A DNA stretch of 64,000 nucleotides from Haematobacter massiliensis (GTDB lineage Bacteria > Pseudomonadota > Alphaproteobacteria > Rhodobacterales > Rhodobacteraceae): the NCBI RefSeq assembly GCF_000740795.1, contig NZ_JGYG01000014.1, forward strand, positions 1 through 64,000, read 5' to 3'. This document shows, piece after piece, positions 52,493 to 62,536 of the stretch. Position numbers and translations under genes: made by a program. The notes beneath the pieces were generated by a model. That model was not told where the DNA came from. It did not search any database and saw only the letters and a program-made list of their open reading frames with translations. Each line of letters starts with the position of its first letter. Positions within the stretch are counted from its first letter, which is position 1.

Positions 52493-52909
52493 ATGATCCG
52501 CTATACGCTGAAATGCGACCGGGACCATGCCTTTGAAAGCTGGTTCCAGTCCGCGGGAGCCTTTGATGCGCTGGAGAAGGCCGGGCAACTCGCCTGCCCA
52601 AGCTGCGGGTCTTCCACTGTGAGCAAGGCGTTGATGGCCCCTGCCGTGAAGCCTGCGGAGCAGGAGGTTCGCCCGCTCACCCAGCAGACCGAGCAGGAAA
52701 AACTTCTGGCGGACGTCCGGCGGCATCTGGAGGAGAACTCCGAATACGTCGGCATGAACTTTGCGAGCGAGGCACGCGCCATCCATGAAGGTGACGCGCC
52801 CGATCGCGCCATCTATGGTGAGGCACGGGCGGACGAGGCCCGGAAACTGATCGAAGATGGCGTTCCTGTGGCCCCCCTGCCCTTTCTGCCAACGCGTAAA
52901 GCCAACTGA
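52493..52909 (+). CDS. DUF1178-family protein
   Basis: A 138-residue protein starting MIRYTLKCDRDHAFESWFQSAGAFDALEKAGQLACPSCGSSTVSKALMAP. It has a CDRDH and CPSCG metal-binding pair like small zinc-ribbon proteins, which is the DUF1178 signature. The C-terminal ADEARKLIEDGVPVAPLPFLPTRK is also typical. Function unknown. It follows the dehydratase by 60 bp. Confidence 0.85.
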   Translation: MIRYTLKCDRDHAFESWFQSAGAFDALEKAGQLACPSCGSSTVSKALMAPAVKPAEQEVRPLTQQTEQEKLLADVRRHLEENSEYVGMNFASEARAIHEGDAPDRAIYGEARADEARKLIEDGVPVAPLPFLPTRKAN

Positions 52910-53315
52910 GGCCAGTCTGCACCTGACGGGATAACCTGCGGGCGCGGAGACCAGCGACCAGCCAGAAATCACATTCGGGTCTCAGAAAGCTCGCCGTTGC
53001 GCCATTCGCTGGCCTTCGGCAACGCCCCTCCTGAGAAGACGTTCAAGACAGTCCCGGAGGCTACGTAGGCTTACCACACCGGGAAATCGGGCGCCGTCGG
53101 ATGCGCGTGCCGGCTCTGCAGCGGATGACGGGTCTTCATGCCCGGCAAGCCGGGTAAGGCACACGGCGAAAGATATCCATGCAACTTTAGAGGGCCTTGC
53201 GGAATGTCAGGCGGAGCGCTGCGCACGCCACGCGCCCCGATGGTCCCTTGCCCTTGCTCCGCCGCTCACTTATGACCCCCGGCTGACGGGCGCGGGAAGA
53301 CGAACGGGGGGCAGC
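52910..53315. other. Leader region upstream of lysC
   Basis: About 400 bp with no recognised gene. I looked for a lysine or other riboswitch core and saw none. It should hold the lysC promoter; GGAAGACG is near the start, and CTCCGCCGCTCA near 53255 is unremarkable. Confidence 0.5.
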
Positions 53316-54575
53316 ATGCCGCTTCTGGTGATGAAATTCGGGGGAACCTCGGTCGCGGATCTGGCGCGGATCAGGAATGCCGCCGAAAAGGTCAAGCGTG
53401 AGGTGGAGCGGGGCTATGACGTGATCGTCATCGTCTCCGCCATGTCGGGCAAGACCAACGAGCTGGTCGGCTGGGTGGAACAGACCTCCCCGCTGTTCGA
53501 CGCGCGTGAATACGATGCGGTCGTCTCCTCGGGCGAGAACGTGACCGCAGGTCTCATGGCGCTGACCCTGCAGGAAATGGATGTGCCGGCGCGCTCCTGG
53601 CAGGGCTGGCAGGTGCCGATCAACACAACCTCGGCCCATTCCGCCGCACGGTTCGTGGACATTCCGCGCCGCAATATCGACCAGAAGTTCGCCGAAGGCA
53701 TGAAGGTCGCCGTGGTGGCGGGCTTTCAGGGGCTGTCGCCCGAAGGGCGGATCACCACGCTTGGCCGCGGCGGCTCCGACACGACCGCCGTCGCCTTTGC
53801 CGCGGCCTTCGACGCGGAGCGCTGCGACATCTATACGGACGTTGACGGGATCTACACGACCGACCCCCGGATCACGTCCAAGGCGCGCAAGCTCGACAGG
53901 ATCGCGTTCGAGGAGATGCTGGAACTGGCCTCGCTCGGCGCGAAGGTGCTCCAGACACGTTCGGTCGAACTGGCAATGCGTTACAAGGTGAAGCTGCGGG
54001 TACTCTCCAGCTTCGAGGATACTGACGAAAACTCCGGCACCCTGGTCTGCGACGAGGAGGATATCATGGAATCGCAAGTCGTCTCTGGCGTGGCCTACAG
54101 CCGCGACGAAGCCAAGATCACCCTCTTCACCATCGAGGACCGCCCCGGCATCGCCGCGGCGATCTTCGGCCCGCTGGCGGATGCGGGAGTGAATGTGGAC
54201 ATGATCGTCCAGAACATCTCTGAAAAGGACTATGACGAGGCGCATCCGGGCGCGGTCACCGACATGACCTTCTCCGTCCCGGTGAACCAGGTCGCGCGCG
54301 CGCGGAAGGCGATGGAGGATGCTCAGACGAGCAGCCTCATCAACTACGACGAACTCATCATCGACGATGAGGTGGCCAAGGTTTCCGTCGTCGGCATCGG
54401 GATGCGCAGCCATGCCGGCGTGGCAGCGAAGATGTTCGAGGCGCTGTCGGCGCATGGGGTGAACATCAAGGTGATCTCCACCTCCGAGATCAAGATTTCG
54501 GTGCTTATCGACCGGAAATACATGGAACTTGCGGTTCAGGCGCTGCATGATGCCTTCGAGCTGGAAAAGGCCTGA
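53316..54575 (+). CDS. lysC: Aspartate kinase
   Basis: A 419-residue enzyme starting the aspartate-family amino acid pathway. The amino acid kinase domain opens MPLLVMKFGGTSVADLARI and has GRGGSDTTAVAFAAAFDAERCDIYTDVDGIYTTDPRI. Two C-terminal ACT domains (ITLFTIEDRPGIAAAIFGPLADAGVNVDMIVQ; VSVVGIGMRSHAGVAAKMFEALSAHGVNIKVIST) allow feedback by lysine and/or threonine. It is 17 bp upstream of ptsP, a pairing common in Rhodobacterales. Confidence 0.96.
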   Translation: MPLLVMKFGGTSVADLARIRNAAEKVKREVERGYDVIVIVSAMSGKTNELVGWVEQTSPLFDAREYDAVVSSGENVTAGLMALTLQEMDVPARSWQGWQVPINTTSAHSAARFVDIPRRNIDQKFAEGMKVAVVAGFQGLSPEGRITTLGRGGSDTTAVAFAAAFDAERCDIYTDVDGIYTTDPRITSKARKLDRIAFEEMLELASLGAKVLQTRSVELAMRYKVKLRVLSSFEDTDENSGTLVCDEEDIMESQVVSGVAYSRDEAKITLFTIEDRPGIAAAIFGPLADAGVNVDMIVQNISEKDYDEAHPGAVTDMTFSVPVNQVARARKAMEDAQTSSLINYDELIIDDEVAKVSVVGIGMRSHAGVAAKMFEALSAHGVNIKVISTSEIKISVLIDRKYMELAVQALHDAFELEKA

Positions 54576-54592
54576 ACTGCGACCGGAGTGCG

Positions 54593-56839
54593 ATGCCCGA
54601 CCTGAGCGAGAGTGATAGCCGCAAACTGCTGCGGCGCCTTCGCGATACCCTGGCGCTTCCCGCGGCGGGGCAGGAACGGCTGGATCGGGTGACGAGCCTC
54701 ATTGCTTCCTCCCTCAAGACGGAGGTCTGCTCGATCTATCTCTTCCGGGATGATGACACGCTGGAGCTTTGCGCCACGCAGGGCCTCCGCCCGGAAGCGG
54801 TTCATCAGACGCGGATGCGGCTTGGCGAAGGGCTTGTCGGCCGCGTCGCCAAGACGGGCAAGTTCATCAACACCGCCAATGCGCCCGCCCAGAAGGGCTT
54901 CCGCTACATGCCCGAGACGGGGGAGGAAATCTACTCCTCCTTCCTCGGTGTGCCGCTGCAGCGGCTGGGCGACCGGCTGGGCGTTCTGGTCGTGCAGTCG
55001 AAACGCGCGCGCGAATTCTCGGAGGACGAGCTTTACGCGCTCGAAGTCGTCGCCATGGTGCTGGCGGAGATGTCTGAACTCGGTGCCTTCACCGGCGAGG
55101 GGGAAGCGCTGCAGGCCCCTCATCAGGGGCCGGAGGTATTCCGCGGCGCCACCGGGCAGGAGGGCGCGGCGGAGGGGCGGGTCTGGCTCCATGAACCGCG
55201 TGTGGTCATCACGAACCCCGTCAATGACGATCCCCGCCGCGAGAAGGCACGTCTGCGCGCCGGAGTGGAGCGGCTGTCCGCCGATGTGGACAGGATGATG
55301 CAGGCCATCGGCGCGGCGGACAAGGAACAGCAACAGGTGCTGGAAGCATATCGCCTGTTTGCAAATTCCCGCGGCTGGCGGCGGCGGATGGAGGAGGATA
55401 TCGACCGTGGCCTTTCTGCGGAGGCGGCGGTGGAAAAGGAGCAGTCCACGATCCGCGCCCGGCTTCAGCAGTCGCAGGATCAATATCTTCGGGAACGTCT
55501 CGACGATATCAACGACCTTTCGAACCGGCTGTTGCGCATCCTGACCGGACAGGGACAGGAAACCGGGGCGGAGATGCCGGAAAATCCGGTGCTGGTCGCG
55601 CGCAACATCGGGCCTGGCGAGCTTCTGGAATATGATCGGAAGTTGAAGGCAGTCGTCCTGGAGGAAGGCTCCGTCGGCAGCCATGCCGCCATTGTCGCGC
55701 GGGCTTGGGGCATCCCGCTCGTCATCCGCGCGGAGGGCATCGTCACGGAGGCGCTGAACGGCGACCAGATCCTCGTGGATGGCGACTCGGGCGTGGTCCA
55801 TCTCCGCCCGGAGGAGACGATCGCCGCCGCCTTCCGTGACAAGATCGCCATGCAGGCAAAGGCGCTCGAACGCTACGCCGACCTGCGCCCCCTGCCCGCG
55901 CTCACCAAGGACGGCAGGCGGATCGCGCTGCACATGAATGCGGGGTTGATGGCCGACCTGCCATCCCTCACCCATTCCGGCGCCGAGGGAGTGGGCCTGT
56001 TCCGCACTGAGCTGCAGTTCCTGATCCGCAGCCACGTCCCGGGACGGGAGGAGTTGGCGCGCCTCTACTCCCGCGTGATGGATGCGTCGAAGGGCAAGCG
56101 CGTGGTGTTCCGCACGCTCGACATCGGGTCGGACAAGGTACTGCCCTACATGAAGCCGCAGGACGAGCCGAACCCCGCGCTCGGCTGGCGCGCGATCCGC
56201 GTCGGGCTGGACAAGCCAGGTGTGCTTCGGATGCAGTTGCAGGCGCTGATCCGCGCGGCTGCGGGTCGCCCGCTCAGCATCATGTTCCCCTTCATTGCCG
56301 ATCCGCGCGAATTCTACGAAGCGCGCGAGGTTCTGATGCGGGAGATGGCGCGAGAGGCGCGGCTGAACCGCGTCCTGCCCGCGAGGCTCGAAGTCGGCGC
56401 GATGCTGGAGACACCGAGCCTTGCCTTTGCGCCCCGTCAGTTCTTCGAGCAGGTGGATTTCCTGTCCATCGGCGGCAACGACCTGAAGCAGTTCTTCTTC
56501 GCGGCCGACCGCGAGAATGAGAGGGTGCGTCGTCGATATGACACGCTCTCCAGCGAGTTCCTGGGTTTCATCGCCCGGATCGTGGAGCGCTGCCGGGAGG
56601 TCGGCACCCCACTGTCCTTCTGCGGAGAGGACGCGGGGCGGCCGGTGGAGGCGGCATGCCTTGCCGCCATGGGTTTGGACATGCTGTCCATGCGCCCCGC
56701 CTCCATCGGGCCGGTGAAGCATCTGCTGCGCCGCACCAATCTCACCAATCTCGCCGGTGTAATCGCCGGTGCGCAGGCGGAGGGCGCGCAAAGCGTGCGC
56801 CCGATGGTGATGACCTATCTCGCCGGTCTGAAGGATTAG
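54593..56839 (+). CDS. ptsP: PEP-protein phosphotransferase of the nitrogen PTS
   Basis: A 748-residue EINtr enzyme that takes phosphate from phosphoenolpyruvate and passes it to NPr. The N-terminal GAF domain occupies about 15-165 (KTEVCSIYLFRDDDTLELCATQGLR). The phosphohistidine is His364 in GSVGSHAAIVARAWGIP. The PEP-binding barrel includes GVGLFRTELQFLI, FRTLDIGSDK and SIGGNDLKQF. It regulates carbon/nitrogen balance and potassium physiology rather than sugar uptake. NPr and EIIA-Ntr are not in the window. Confidence 0.95.
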   Translation: MPDLSESDSRKLLRRLRDTLALPAAGQERLDRVTSLIASSLKTEVCSIYLFRDDDTLELCATQGLRPEAVHQTRMRLGEGLVGRVAKTGKFINTANAPAQKGFRYMPETGEEIYSSFLGVPLQRLGDRLGVLVVQSKRAREFSEDELYALEVVAMVLAEMSELGAFTGEGEALQAPHQGPEVFRGATGQEGAAEGRVWLHEPRVVITNPVNDDPRREKARLRAGVERLSADVDRMMQAIGAADKEQQQVLEAYRLFANSRGWRRRMEEDIDRGLSAEAAVEKEQSTIRARLQQSQDQYLRERLDDINDLSNRLLRILTGQGQETGAEMPENPVLVARNIGPGELLEYDRKLKAVVLEEGSVGSHAAIVARAWGIPLVIRAEGIVTEALNGDQILVDGDSGVVHLRPEETIAAAFRDKIAMQAKALERYADLRPLPALTKDGRRIALHMNAGLMADLPSLTHSGAEGVGLFRTELQFLIRSHVPGREELARLYSRVMDASKGKRVVFRTLDIGSDKVLPYMKPQDEPNPALGWRAIRVGLDKPGVLRMQLQALIRAAAGRPLSIMFPFIADPREFYEAREVLMREMAREARLNRVLPARLEVGAMLETPSLAFAPRQFFEQVDFLSIGGNDLKQFFFAADRENERVRRRYDTLSSEFLGFIARIVERCREVGTPLSFCGEDAGRPVEAACLAAMGLDMLSMRPASIGPVKHLLRRTNLTNLAGVIAGAQAEGAQSVRPMVMTYLAGLKD

Positions 56840-56979
56840 CAGGCCGCCCGGTCATCACCTTGACAGTGCGGTGCCGTTGGCGATTTCGCCCCCGTAGGTG
56901 AAACGGCTCCGAACAACCCTCGTCGGGTTATCCGGTAACGATGCCCTGTTATCCAGCAGCCAAATCGCCCGGCGGCTTG

Positions 56980-57792
56980 TCAGGAAAGCCGCTTCGGCTC
57001 CATCGCAGCGGCGAAGGCAGCGGCGACCGCCACCGGATCGTGGTCCCGGGCAAGGCGTTTCAGCCCGAAGCGGACCCGGGCCATCTCCTGATAATAGCCG
57101 ACAAAGGCAAAATTGATCGAAGCTCCCGCCGCAGCGCCGATCAGCGGCACGCTCTGCGCCGCGATTTTCTGGCCCAGCACCACGGAGAAGGGGGCAGCTG
57201 CGCTGGCGATAAGGCGCTGCATCGTCGGGCCGGTAATGGTGAAGCGCGCCGTGAGAAAGGCCGTGTTCACCCCGTCATCAAGCTTCAGCGGCCCGCCGCT
57301 GGCAAATACCTGCAGGCAGTCAAACAGCGTGCGTTCATCGCTCGGATCGAAGCCGTTATCTGCCGCGATCCGCTGCAGGCCCCGAAAGATCATGGTGATG
57401 GTGACGGGCAGCTCCACGATGGAGGTGCCGATCCCCCCCATGCCGCCCACCGCGCCAGAGAGGGTCGCGACCGCCCGATGCGCCCCCGGTCCGAGCGGAC
57501 CCTTTCCGCCGCCGGTGCGCACGGCCAGCCTGTAGGCGCGTTCCAAGCCGTTGCGGGTGACCTTCTCGATACGGTCCTTCACCCCGTCTGGCAAGCGCTC
57601 CAGCCCGTTCTCCACCACCCCGCCAGCCGCGTTGACGAGGCTCAGCAGAAGCGAACCCGCCTCCTTCTGGCGGCGCGCCAGTGCCTCGATCTCAGCTTTT
57701 ACGTGGGGGGGGAGGTCATGGCTCCGCTCGCCCGGAAGCTCGTCCACGGGCGGAGCAGATTTCACGGAGTCGTCGTCGCGCGCATGTGTCAT
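56980..57792 (-). CDS. EcsC-family protein
   Basis: A 270-residue protein matching the EcsC family. Helical stretches include VTRNGLERAYRLAVRTG, GGMGGIGTSIVELPVTITMIFRGLQRIAADNGFDPSD and FSVVLGQKIAAQSVPLIGAAAGASINFAFVGYYQEMARVRFGLKRLA. EcsC was named for a gene next to an ABC exporter in Bacillus; its job is not known. Start at the ATG at 57792. The upstream neighbour on the same strand is the GNAT gene, 43 bp away. Confidence 0.85.
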   Translation of the reverse strand: MTHARDDDSVKSAPPVDELPGERSHDLPPHVKAEIEALARRQKEAGSLLLSLVNAAGGVVENGLERLPDGVKDRIEKVTRNGLERAYRLAVRTGGGKGPLGPGAHRAVATLSGAVGGMGGIGTSIVELPVTITMIFRGLQRIAADNGFDPSDERTLFDCLQVFASGGPLKLDDGVNTAFLTARFTITGPTMQRLIASAAAPFSVVLGQKIAAQSVPLIGAAAGASINFAFVGYYQEMARVRFGLKRLARDHDPVAVAAAFAAAMEPKRLS

Positions 57793-57835
57793 GGCTGGGA
57801 ATCTGGCCCGCCACAGCACCGCTTTCAAGGGCCGA

Positions 57836-58339
57836 TCACTCGGGAATCACCACGCCCTCATGCCGCGTGACTTCTCCGCCGACGCTGCTCCAACCACCGG
57901 GCGCCAGCTCAAAGCCCAGTACTCGTTCCGGATTGGTCGGCGGCGGCATCACCACATCGGCGCGGCGGGAGAAACCGAAACGGCGGTAGTAGGGCGCATC
58001 CCCCACCAGCAGAATGCGGCTCCAGCCCATGCGGCGTGCCTCGCCCATGCTCTCGCGCATCAGCAAGCCGCCCAGCCCCTCCGATTGCCGCGTGGGATGG
58101 ACGGCGACAGGGCCAAGCAGCAGCGTCGACCGCCCGCCCACCAGCACCGGCCAGTAGCGGATGGCGGCCGAGACGTTCTCCACCTCATCCCGCAGGAGCA
58201 GGCAAAGCGGCGCCACCGGCTGAACCCCATCGCGCAGCCGGTAGGAGGACAGCGCCGTCCGCCCCGGCGCGAAGCAAAGGTCATAGAGCGCCTCCACCTC
58301 CCACAAGTCGTCGGGGGTTTCCTCCGTCAGCCTGAACAT
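57836..58339 (-). CDS. GNAT-family N-acetyltransferase
   Basis: A 167-residue acetyltransferase with the acetyl-CoA loop VHPTRQSEGLGGLLMRESMGEARRMGWSRILLVGDAPYYRRFGF. The last part is the typical YhbS-like ending of this subgroup. The acceptor is unknown. Start at the ATG at 58339 (MFRLTEETPDDLWEVEALYDLCF). Divergent from the flavin reductase gene. Confidence 0.88.
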   Translation of the reverse strand: MFRLTEETPDDLWEVEALYDLCFAPGRTALSSYRLRDGVQPVAPLCLLLRDEVENVSAAIRYWPVLVGGRSTLLLGPVAVHPTRQSEGLGGLLMRESMGEARRMGWSRILLVGDAPYYRRFGFSRRADVVMPPPTNPERVLGFELAPGGWSSVGGEVTRHEGVVIPE

Positions 58340-58433
58340 GCGCGCTGCCCCTTCCCGCCGCCCGTCGCTTTCGGGCTGGCAATCGTTTTCCGACGCTCTA
58401 GGAAGGATCCACGCTGAACGCAACGGAGACTCT

Positions 58434-59042
58434 ATGTTCTATACCCCCGCCGAAGGCCATGGCCTGCCGCATAATCCGTTGAACGCCATTGTCACGCCGC
58501 GTCCCATCGGCTGGATTTCCACCCGTAGTGCGGATGGGTCGGAGAATCTGGCGCCTTATTCGTTCTTCAACCTCGTGGCCTATGTCCCCCCGCAGGTCAT
58601 GTTCGCCTCCACCGGCCGCAAGCCCGACCGGGAGGAGGGCAAGGATACGTTGTCCAACATCCGCGAAACCGGTGTCTTTTGTGTGAACATCACCGGCGAG
58701 GCGCATCTCGACGCCGTCAGCGCCTCCTCCGCCGCCTTCGGGCGCGAGGTGGACGAGTTCGAGGCAACCGGCGTGGCGCGGGAGGATTGCGTGACGATCC
58801 CCTGCTCCCGCGTGGTCGGCACGCCCGCGACGCTGGAATGCCGGATGACGGAAATCGTCACGCTCCGCGGCCAGAACAACTTTCTTGTTCTGGGAGAGGT
58901 GACGGGCATTCACCTGAACGACGCCTGCCTGATCGAGGGTCGTTTCTCGCCCGAGGTGTTCCAACCCCTCGCCCGCATGGGCTATCGCGACTATGCCGTG
59001 GTACGGGACGTGTTCGAGAAGCTTCGCCCCGGCGAGAGCTGA
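58434..59042 (+). CDS. Flavin reductase-like (FMN-binding) protein
   Basis: A 202-residue protein of the flavin reductase domain family: LNAIVTPRPIGWISTRSADGSENLAPYSFFNLVAYVPPQVMFAS is the FMN-binding opening, followed by TLSNIRETGVFCVNITGEAHLDAVSASSAAFGREVDEFEATG. Members reduce flavin for a partner oxygenase or bind FMN alone. No oxygenase is adjacent, so the partner is unknown. Start at the ATG at 58434. Confidence 0.88.
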   Translation: MFYTPAEGHGLPHNPLNAIVTPRPIGWISTRSADGSENLAPYSFFNLVAYVPPQVMFASTGRKPDREEGKDTLSNIRETGVFCVNITGEAHLDAVSASSAAFGREVDEFEATGVAREDCVTIPCSRVVGTPATLECRMTEIVTLRGQNNFLVLGEVTGIHLNDACLIEGRFSPEVFQPLARMGYRDYAVVRDVFEKLRPGES

Positions 59043-59111
59043 AAAGAGCGGACAGGCGGCAGCACTGATCCGGGCTTGCACAGCTGCCCGGCATCAGTCT
59101 TTCTGTCGCGC

Positions 59112-59759
59112 ATGGACGGCGCTTACGAATCCCTCCCGCATTTTCAGCTTGAACTTCGCCTCATCGCGCAGGGCGTCCTGCGTGTGGCGGGGGTGGATGA
59201 GGTCGGGCGCGGTCCGCTCTGCGGGCCAGTGACGGCCGCCGCGGTGCGCCTCCGGCCCGATTGCATTCCTCCGGGGCTGAACGACTCGAAGAAGTTGACG
59301 CGCGAGAAGCGGGAGGACCTGGCCCTCCGCATCATCGACTGCGCCGAGGTGGCGATTGCCCACGCGACGGTGGAGGAGATCGACACCCATAACATCCTCC
59401 GCGCCAGCCATATCGCGATGTGCCGCGCCCTGGCAGCCTTGCCGGGCGGCTGCGATCACGCCCTGATCGACGGCAACATGCTGCCCCGCGACCTTGCCAT
59501 CCGGGCAGAGGCGGTCATCGGGGGCGATGCGATATCGCTCTCCATCGCCGCCGCATCCATCGTCGCGAAGGTGGAGCGGGACAGGATCATGGTGGATTTG
59601 GCGCAACAGCATCCGGGCTATGGATGGGAAAGAAACGCCGGATACTCCACCGCCGCACATCTGGAGGCGCTCCGGACACTGGGGCCGACCCCACATCATC
59701 GGCGTTCCTTCCGGCCCGTCCACAACATCCTGTATCAAGACCTTTCAGCAACGCCTTGA
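59112..59759 (+). CDS. rnhB: Ribonuclease HII
   Basis: A 215-residue enzyme cutting RNA in RNA-DNA hybrids. The acidic active site starts with VAGVDEVGRGPLCGPV (Asp29, Glu30), then LIDGN and SIAAASIVAKVERDRIMVD. Start at the ATG at 59112, not at an upstream TTG, because the conserved fold begins there. It is 92 bp upstream of ccrM; this pair is conserved in Rhodobacterales as I recall. Confidence 0.94.
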   Translation: MDGAYESLPHFQLELRLIAQGVLRVAGVDEVGRGPLCGPVTAAAVRLRPDCIPPGLNDSKKLTREKREDLALRIIDCAEVAIAHATVEEIDTHNILRASHIAMCRALAALPGGCDHALIDGNMLPRDLAIRAEAVIGGDAISLSIAAASIVAKVERDRIMVDLAQQHPGYGWERNAGYSTAAHLEALRTLGPTPHHRRSFRPVHNILYQDLSATP

Positions 59760-59793
59760 CTCAATAAACAAATTGACGGCGATTCGCTGATTC
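59758..59793 (+). promoter_or_regulatory. Cluster of three GANTC sites upstream of ccrM
   Basis: GACTC (59758-59762), GATTC (59781-59785) and GATTC (59789-59793) all match GANTC, the recognition sequence of CcrM. The last ends 58 bp before the ccrM start. In Caulobacter the ccrM leader holds GANTC sites that make transcription depend on methylation state, and the same may apply here. Confidence 0.65.
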
Positions 59794-59809
59794 GCCATTT
59801 TTTGCCTAA

Positions 59810-60958
<1,149 letters not shown>

Positions 60959-61012
60959 CCCCCGCCCCCTGTCGCCAGCGCCGCCGGCGGACCGATCGCC
61001 GCAGCACAACTC

Positions 61013-61042
61013 CCCCGCCATGCTGCCATGGCGGGGTCTTTT
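61013..61042 (+). terminator. Rho-independent terminator of ccrM
   Basis: CCCCGCCATG (61013-61022) pairs perfectly with CATGGCGGGG (61027-61036) around a CTGC loop, followed by TCTTTT. It lies 54 bp after the ccrM stop. Confidence 0.93.
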
Positions 61043-61097
61043 CATTGGCCTCTCGCCTTCCCATGTCTGAACTCTCACCGGTCGGGAGAGATGAGCC

Positions 61098-61397
61098 ATG
61101 TTCACCGCAACAACGCATTTCAGCCTGCCGCGCGCCGCGGAACATCTGCCGGAAATCGCCATGCTGTTCGCTGGAGCCGGAGAGGTCAGCCATGACCGCA
61201 ACCGCGCCGATGCCCTGATGCCTTTCGGACGGCTCACCTTCTGCGCCGTTGCAGCGGGGCTGGATGTCACGCTCGTCGCGCCGGATCCGCGCGCGCTGGC
61301 GCAGGGGCGGAAGATGGTGGAACATCACCTGCGCCGGGTTGTCTTCCCGCTCCGCTTCGAAGGGCTTGCCTGGACCTCGCCCGTGGCGCTGGCCTGA
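61098..61397 (+). CDS. DUF2218-like small protein
   Basis: A 99-residue protein with the DUF2218-like pattern MFTATTHFSLPRAAEHLPEIAMLFAGAGEVS, FGRLTFCAVAAGLDVTLVAPDPRALAQGRKMVEHHLRRVVFPLRFEGLAW. These small alpha-beta proteins have no known function. It overlaps the 3' end of mutY by 73 bp in convergent orientation. GGGAGAG before the ATG supports the start. Confidence 0.75.
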   Translation: MFTATTHFSLPRAAEHLPEIAMLFAGAGEVSHDRNRADALMPFGRLTFCAVAAGLDVTLVAPDPRALAQGRKMVEHHLRRVVFPLRFEGLAWTSPVALA

Positions 61398-62446
61398 TCC
61401 GCACGGACGAGGTCATAGGCCTTGCGCATCACCGTTGGCAGATGCGCGGGGCTGAGCATCATGAAGCACCCCTGAGTCGGCGCTGCAGTCTCCGGCAACT
61501 CCGCCACACGGAGGGCGAGGCGCAGGTGGAAATGCGTGAACGTATGCAGCACCTCTCCCCCCGGATCGCGCCACTCTGCTGCGACCGGGGGGGCCTCCTC
61601 CGGCGCCTCCACCGTCCAGTCCGTGCCCGGAAAGCCCAGCATCCCGCCCAGCAGCCCGCTTTCCGGCCGGGTCTCCAGAAGCCATGCGCCATCCGCGCGC
61701 CGCGCGAGATACAGGATGCCGCGCCGCACCGGCTTCGCCGCCTTCGGCAGCTTGCGCGGCAGCTCTGCCTGCACCCCCTCCGCACGGGCGATGCATGGAT
61801 CCCGCCATGGACAGATGCCGCAAGCGGGGCTTCTTGGCGTGCAGATGGTGGCGCCCAGATCCATCACCGCCTGTGCATAATCGCCCGGCCGCTGGGCCGG
61901 GGTAAGCCGCGCGGCCAGCGCTGTCAGCTCCGGCTTGGCGAGGGGGAGCGGCGTCTCCACCCGGAAGAGCCGTGCGATCACCCGCTCCACATTGCCATCC
62001 ACCACCACCTCCGGGGCATCAAAGGCGATGGAGGCCACAGCGGCAGCGGTGTAAGGACCGACACCCGGCAGCGTCAGCAGACCCTCCCGCGTGGCGGGGA
62101 AGCGTCCGCCATGCTCCGCCACGACGGCCCGTGCACCCTTCAGCAGGTTCCGGGCGCGGGCGTAGTAGCCAAGCCCCGCCCATTCCGCCATCACCGCCGC
62201 ATCCTCAGCCGCCGCAAGCGCAGCAACATCCGGCCAGCGCTCTGTGAACCGCCGAAAGTAGTCGCGCACGGCAACCACTGTCGTTTGCTGGAGCATCACC
62301 TCCGACAGCCAGATGCGATAGGGATCAGGCCGAACGCCAGCCTTCCGCTCCGCCGGTCCGATCCGCCAGGGCATGACGCGGGCGTGGCGATCATACCACT
62401 CCAGAAGCGCCGCGGAGAAATCGGCCGATGTCCAGTCCTGTCTCAA
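61325..62446 (-). CDS. mutY: Adenine DNA glycosylase MutY
   Basis: A protein of about 373 residues removing adenine mispaired with 8-oxoguanine. The helix-hairpin-helix is LTLPGVGPYTAAAVASIAF, the catalytic acid follows in VVDGNVERV, and the Fe-S cluster motif is CTPRSPACGICPWRDPC. The C-terminal NUDIX-like domain recognises 8-oxoG (GILYLARRADGAWLLETRPESGLLGGMLGFPG). No ATG is well placed. I suggest the TTG at 62446, with a TTG at 62455 or GTG at 62482 as alternatives. Confidence 0.9.
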   Translation of the reverse strand: MRQDWTSADFSAALLEWYDRHARVMPWRIGPAERKAGVRPDPYRIWLSEVMLQQTTVVAVRDYFRRFTERWPDVAALAAAEDAAVMAEWAGLGYYARARNLLKGARAVVAEHGGRFPATREGLLTLPGVGPYTAAAVASIAFDAPEVVVDGNVERVIARLFRVETPLPLAKPELTALAARLTPAQRPGDYAQAVMDLGATICTPRSPACGICPWRDPCIARAEGVQAELPRKLPKAAKPVRRGILYLARRADGAWLLETRPESGLLGGMLGFPGTDWTVEAPEEAPPVAAEWRDPGGEVLHTFTHFHLRLALRVAELPETAAPTQGCFMMLSPAHLPTVMRKAYDLVRADQASATGEVQASPSKRSGKTTRRR

Positions 62447-62536
62447 GTCAAGCAAAATTCCGTCAACTCCGATCGCTTCCACTGGTGCGTCGCTGGTTCG
62501 CTGCCTTAGAATAGGGTCTGGATCCGGAAAACAAAG

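Noticed and set aside
52910-53315. Lysine riboswitch upstream of lysC
   Set aside because: I saw none of the conserved lysine aptamer elements, and the class is rare in alphaproteobacteria.
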